Shown here one piece after another: positions 5,152-6,222 of a stretch of DNA of 6,222 nt. The first letter of the stretch is position 1. Every line of letters starts with the position of its first letter. The notes below the pieces were generated by a model that saw only the letters and a list, made by a program, of their open reading frames with translations, did no database searches and had not been told where the DNA came from. Made by a program: the position numbers and the translations under genes. This DNA comes from JAJBWD01 sp041670885 (GTDB lineage: Bacteria; Bacillota; Clostridia; Clostridiales; Clostridiaceae), in the NCBI GenBank assembly GCA_041670885.1, contig JBAXYJ010000177.1, forward strand, positions 1 through 6,222. The letters are read 5' to 3'.

Positions 5152-5802
5152 ATGGCTTATCTAACAATAAAGGAAACAGGCAGCGGATTATATGAAGAGA
5201 AAAAATCTAAATTTTATTCTGTATCTAAAAGAGTGGAAAATGAGCAGCAGGCTAATGAGTTTATAAATTTTATTAAGATAAGTAATAAAGAAGCCAGACA
5301 TAATTGCTTTGCTTATGTAATTGGTGAAAATAAAATTATTCAAAAATGCTCTGACGACGGAGAACCACAGAAAACTGCAGGAGTTCCTATTTTAGATGTT
5401 ATAAATCTAAATAAGCTAACTGATGTATGTATTGTTGTCACCAGATATTTTGGAGGAATTCTTCTTGGGGCATCAGGTTTAACCAGAGCTTATAAAAAGG
5501 CGGCCTTATTATCAATAGTTGAAGAAAATAAAATTGAAAAGGTATCAGCCTCTGAAATAAATTTAATATTCAGCTATGAGCTTTTAGGGAAACTTCAGCA
5601 TTTCCTAAAAGAAGATAAGATAGATATAATAGAAACTGAATATACAGATAAGGTACTTCTAAAATTAAATCTGGAAGAAAAAAATTATAACTGCTTTGAA
5701 AATAAGCTTAAAGAGATATCAAATGGTAAAATTGAAATAATTAAAGGTGAAGCTGGATATTTCTTTAAATCCGGCTATAAAATATTTAAGGATTTTACAT
5801 AA
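5152..5802 (+). CDS. yigZ: YigZ/YvyE (IMPACT, UPF0029) family protein
   Basis: The 216-residue cytoplasmic protein has the full family length. The conserved N-terminal domain holds the KKSKF motif (17-21), ARHNCFAYVIG (48-58), CSDDGEPQKTAGVPIL (66-81) and the UPF0029 signature region TRYFGGILLGASGLTRAY (97-114). Residues from about 135 form the smaller ferredoxin-like C-terminal domain (DUF1949 type). The eukaryotic homologue IMPACT/Yih1 blocks activation of the GCN2 kinase and touches ribosomes. The bacterial members (E. coli YigZ, Bacillus YvyE) have no settled biochemical role. The gene begins 25 bases after the MocR stop with no hairpin between, so the two are probably co-transcribed. That pairing hints at, but does not prove, a regulatory link. 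The next gene, yebC, has its own promoter starting in the last codons of this one. Family assignment is firm; function is not. Confidence 0.93.
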   Translation: MAYLTIKETGSGLYEEKKSKFYSVSKRVENEQQANEFINFIKISNKEARHNCFAYVIGENKIIQKCSDDGEPQKTAGVPILDVINLNKLTDVCIVVTRYFGGILLGASGLTRAYKKAALLSIVEENKIEKVSASEINLIFSYELLGKLQHFLKEDKIDIIETEYTDKVLLKLNLEEKNYNCFENKLKEISNGKIEIIKGEAGYFFKSGYKIFKDFT

Positions 5803-5822
5803 TAATATATTTATGATATAAT
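5794..5822 (+). promoter_or_regulatory. Strong sigma-A promoter of yebC, extended -10
   Basis: TTTACA (5794-5799) and a perfect TATAAT (5817-5822) are 17 bp apart, and TG at 5814-5815 gives the extended -10 form TGNTATAAT. The -35 is exactly the last two sense codons (Phe-Thr) of the YigZ-family gene. Transcription would begin near 5829, leaving a leader of about 34 bases. No terminator hairpin is visible between the two genes, so read-through from upstream is also possible. Confidence 0.75.
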
Positions 5823-5862
5823 ACTTAAGGTTTTTTACATTTATAAGTTAGGGGGAATATTA

Positions 5863-6222
5863 ATGTCAGGACATTCAAAATGGCATAACATACAGGCAAA
5901 AAAAGGTAAAGTAGATGCAAAAAGAGGTAAGATTTTTACTAAAATCGGGAAGGAAATTGCAATAGCTGCAAAAGCAGGCGGATCGAATCCTGAAATAAAT
6001 GGAAAACTTAGAGATGTTGTAGCAAAGGCAAAAGCAAACAATATGGCTCAGGATACAATAACAAGAGCTATAAAAAAAGGCGCAGGAGAAATGGAAGGAA
6101 TAAACTATGAAGAGATAGTTTATGAAGGATATGGTCCCTGTGGAGTTGCTTTTATTGTAAATACACTTACAGATAATAAAAACAGGACTGCAGGAGATGT
6201 AAGATACGCTTTTGACAGAAGC
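5863..6222 (+). CDS. yebC: YebC/PmpR-family translation factor or regulator, N-terminal part (cut by window edge)
   Basis: The reading frame is open from the ATG at 5863 to the last base, giving the first 120 codons of a protein usually about 240-250 residues long. The start MSGHSKWHNIQAKKGKVDAK is the family hallmark. It is followed by RGKIFTKIGKEI (21-32), the segment around NNMAQDTITRAIKKG (59-73), YEGYGP (87-92) and LTDNKNRTAGDVRYAF (102-117). YebC proteins were long labelled DNA-binding regulators. More recent work on bacterial and mitochondrial (TACO1) members supports a role in translating proline-rich stretches on the ribosome. One small oddity is Cys at residue 93 in YEGYGPCG, where Gly is usual. 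AGGGGGA (5850-5856) sets the start. It has its own strong promoter, and the C-terminal domains lie beyond the window. Confidence 0.95.
   Translation, partial: MSGHSKWHNIQAKKGKVDAKRGKIFTKIGKEIAIAAKAGGSNPEINGKLRDVVAKAKANNMAQDTITRAIKKGAGEMEGINYEEIVYEGYGPCGVAFIVNTLTDNKNRTAGDVRYAFDRS

Noticed and set aside
5803..5862. Possible terminator between the YigZ-family gene and yebC (ACTTA at 5823-5827 with TAAGT at 5844-5848)
   Set aside because: It has only 5 AT-rich pairs with a 16-base loop and no T-run after it; the T-run lies in the loop. It also sits downstream of a strong promoter, in the yebC leader.
5841..6041. Leftward open frame of 66 codons overlapping the start of yebC
   Set aside because: The rightward frame is plainly YebC; the leftward frame is its antisense shadow.

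Overview
The window comes from an AT-rich Gram-positive bacterium of the Clostridia type. The signs are AT-dominated coding sequence, strong purine-rich ribosome binding sites, sigma-A-like promoters, an anaerobe-type rubredoxin, the long clostridial form of HflX, and arginine coded only by AGA/AGG (about 71 codons read, no CGN). I cannot name a genus from sequence alone. It looks like chromosomal backbone: there are no IS elements, phage genes, tRNA or rRNA genes, or CRISPR repeats, and no stretch over 300 bases lacks a gene.

Layout, left to right. (1) The last 44 codons of recJ run rightward and meet hpt (leftward) at a tiny convergent junction whose hairpin contains or overlaps both stop codons. 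(2) hpt and hflX are divergent and share a 79-bp promoter region. (3) hflX encodes a ribosome-associated GTPase with an extra N-terminal domain carrying a complete JAMM-like metal-binding motif. (4) A 53-residue rubredoxin gene has its own promoter overlapping the end of hflX and its own terminator. (5) A DNA polymerase beta-type nucleotidyltransferase fold protein of unknown function follows. (6) A MocR-type regulator (GntR winged helix plus aminotransferase fold) comes next; a small hairpin with a T-run lies between its ribosome binding site and the previous stop. (7) A YigZ/IMPACT-family gene is probably co-transcribed with the regulator. (8) The start of yebC, with its own promoter, is cut off by the window edge after 120 codons.

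Functionally this is a run of small transcription units, not one pathway. HflX and YebC act on ribosomes, and the eukaryotic relatives of YigZ act in translational control, so a loose translation theme is possible. Hpt is purine salvage, RecJ is DNA repair and rubredoxin is electron transfer. I see no obvious new multi-gene system. The points most worth checking are the JAMM-like domain on HflX, an Asp-to-Asn change at a metal-binding position of Hpt, the hairpin in front of the MocR gene, a PerR-like palindrome inside the rubredoxin promoter, and a nucleotidyltransferase with no evident third catalytic carboxylate.
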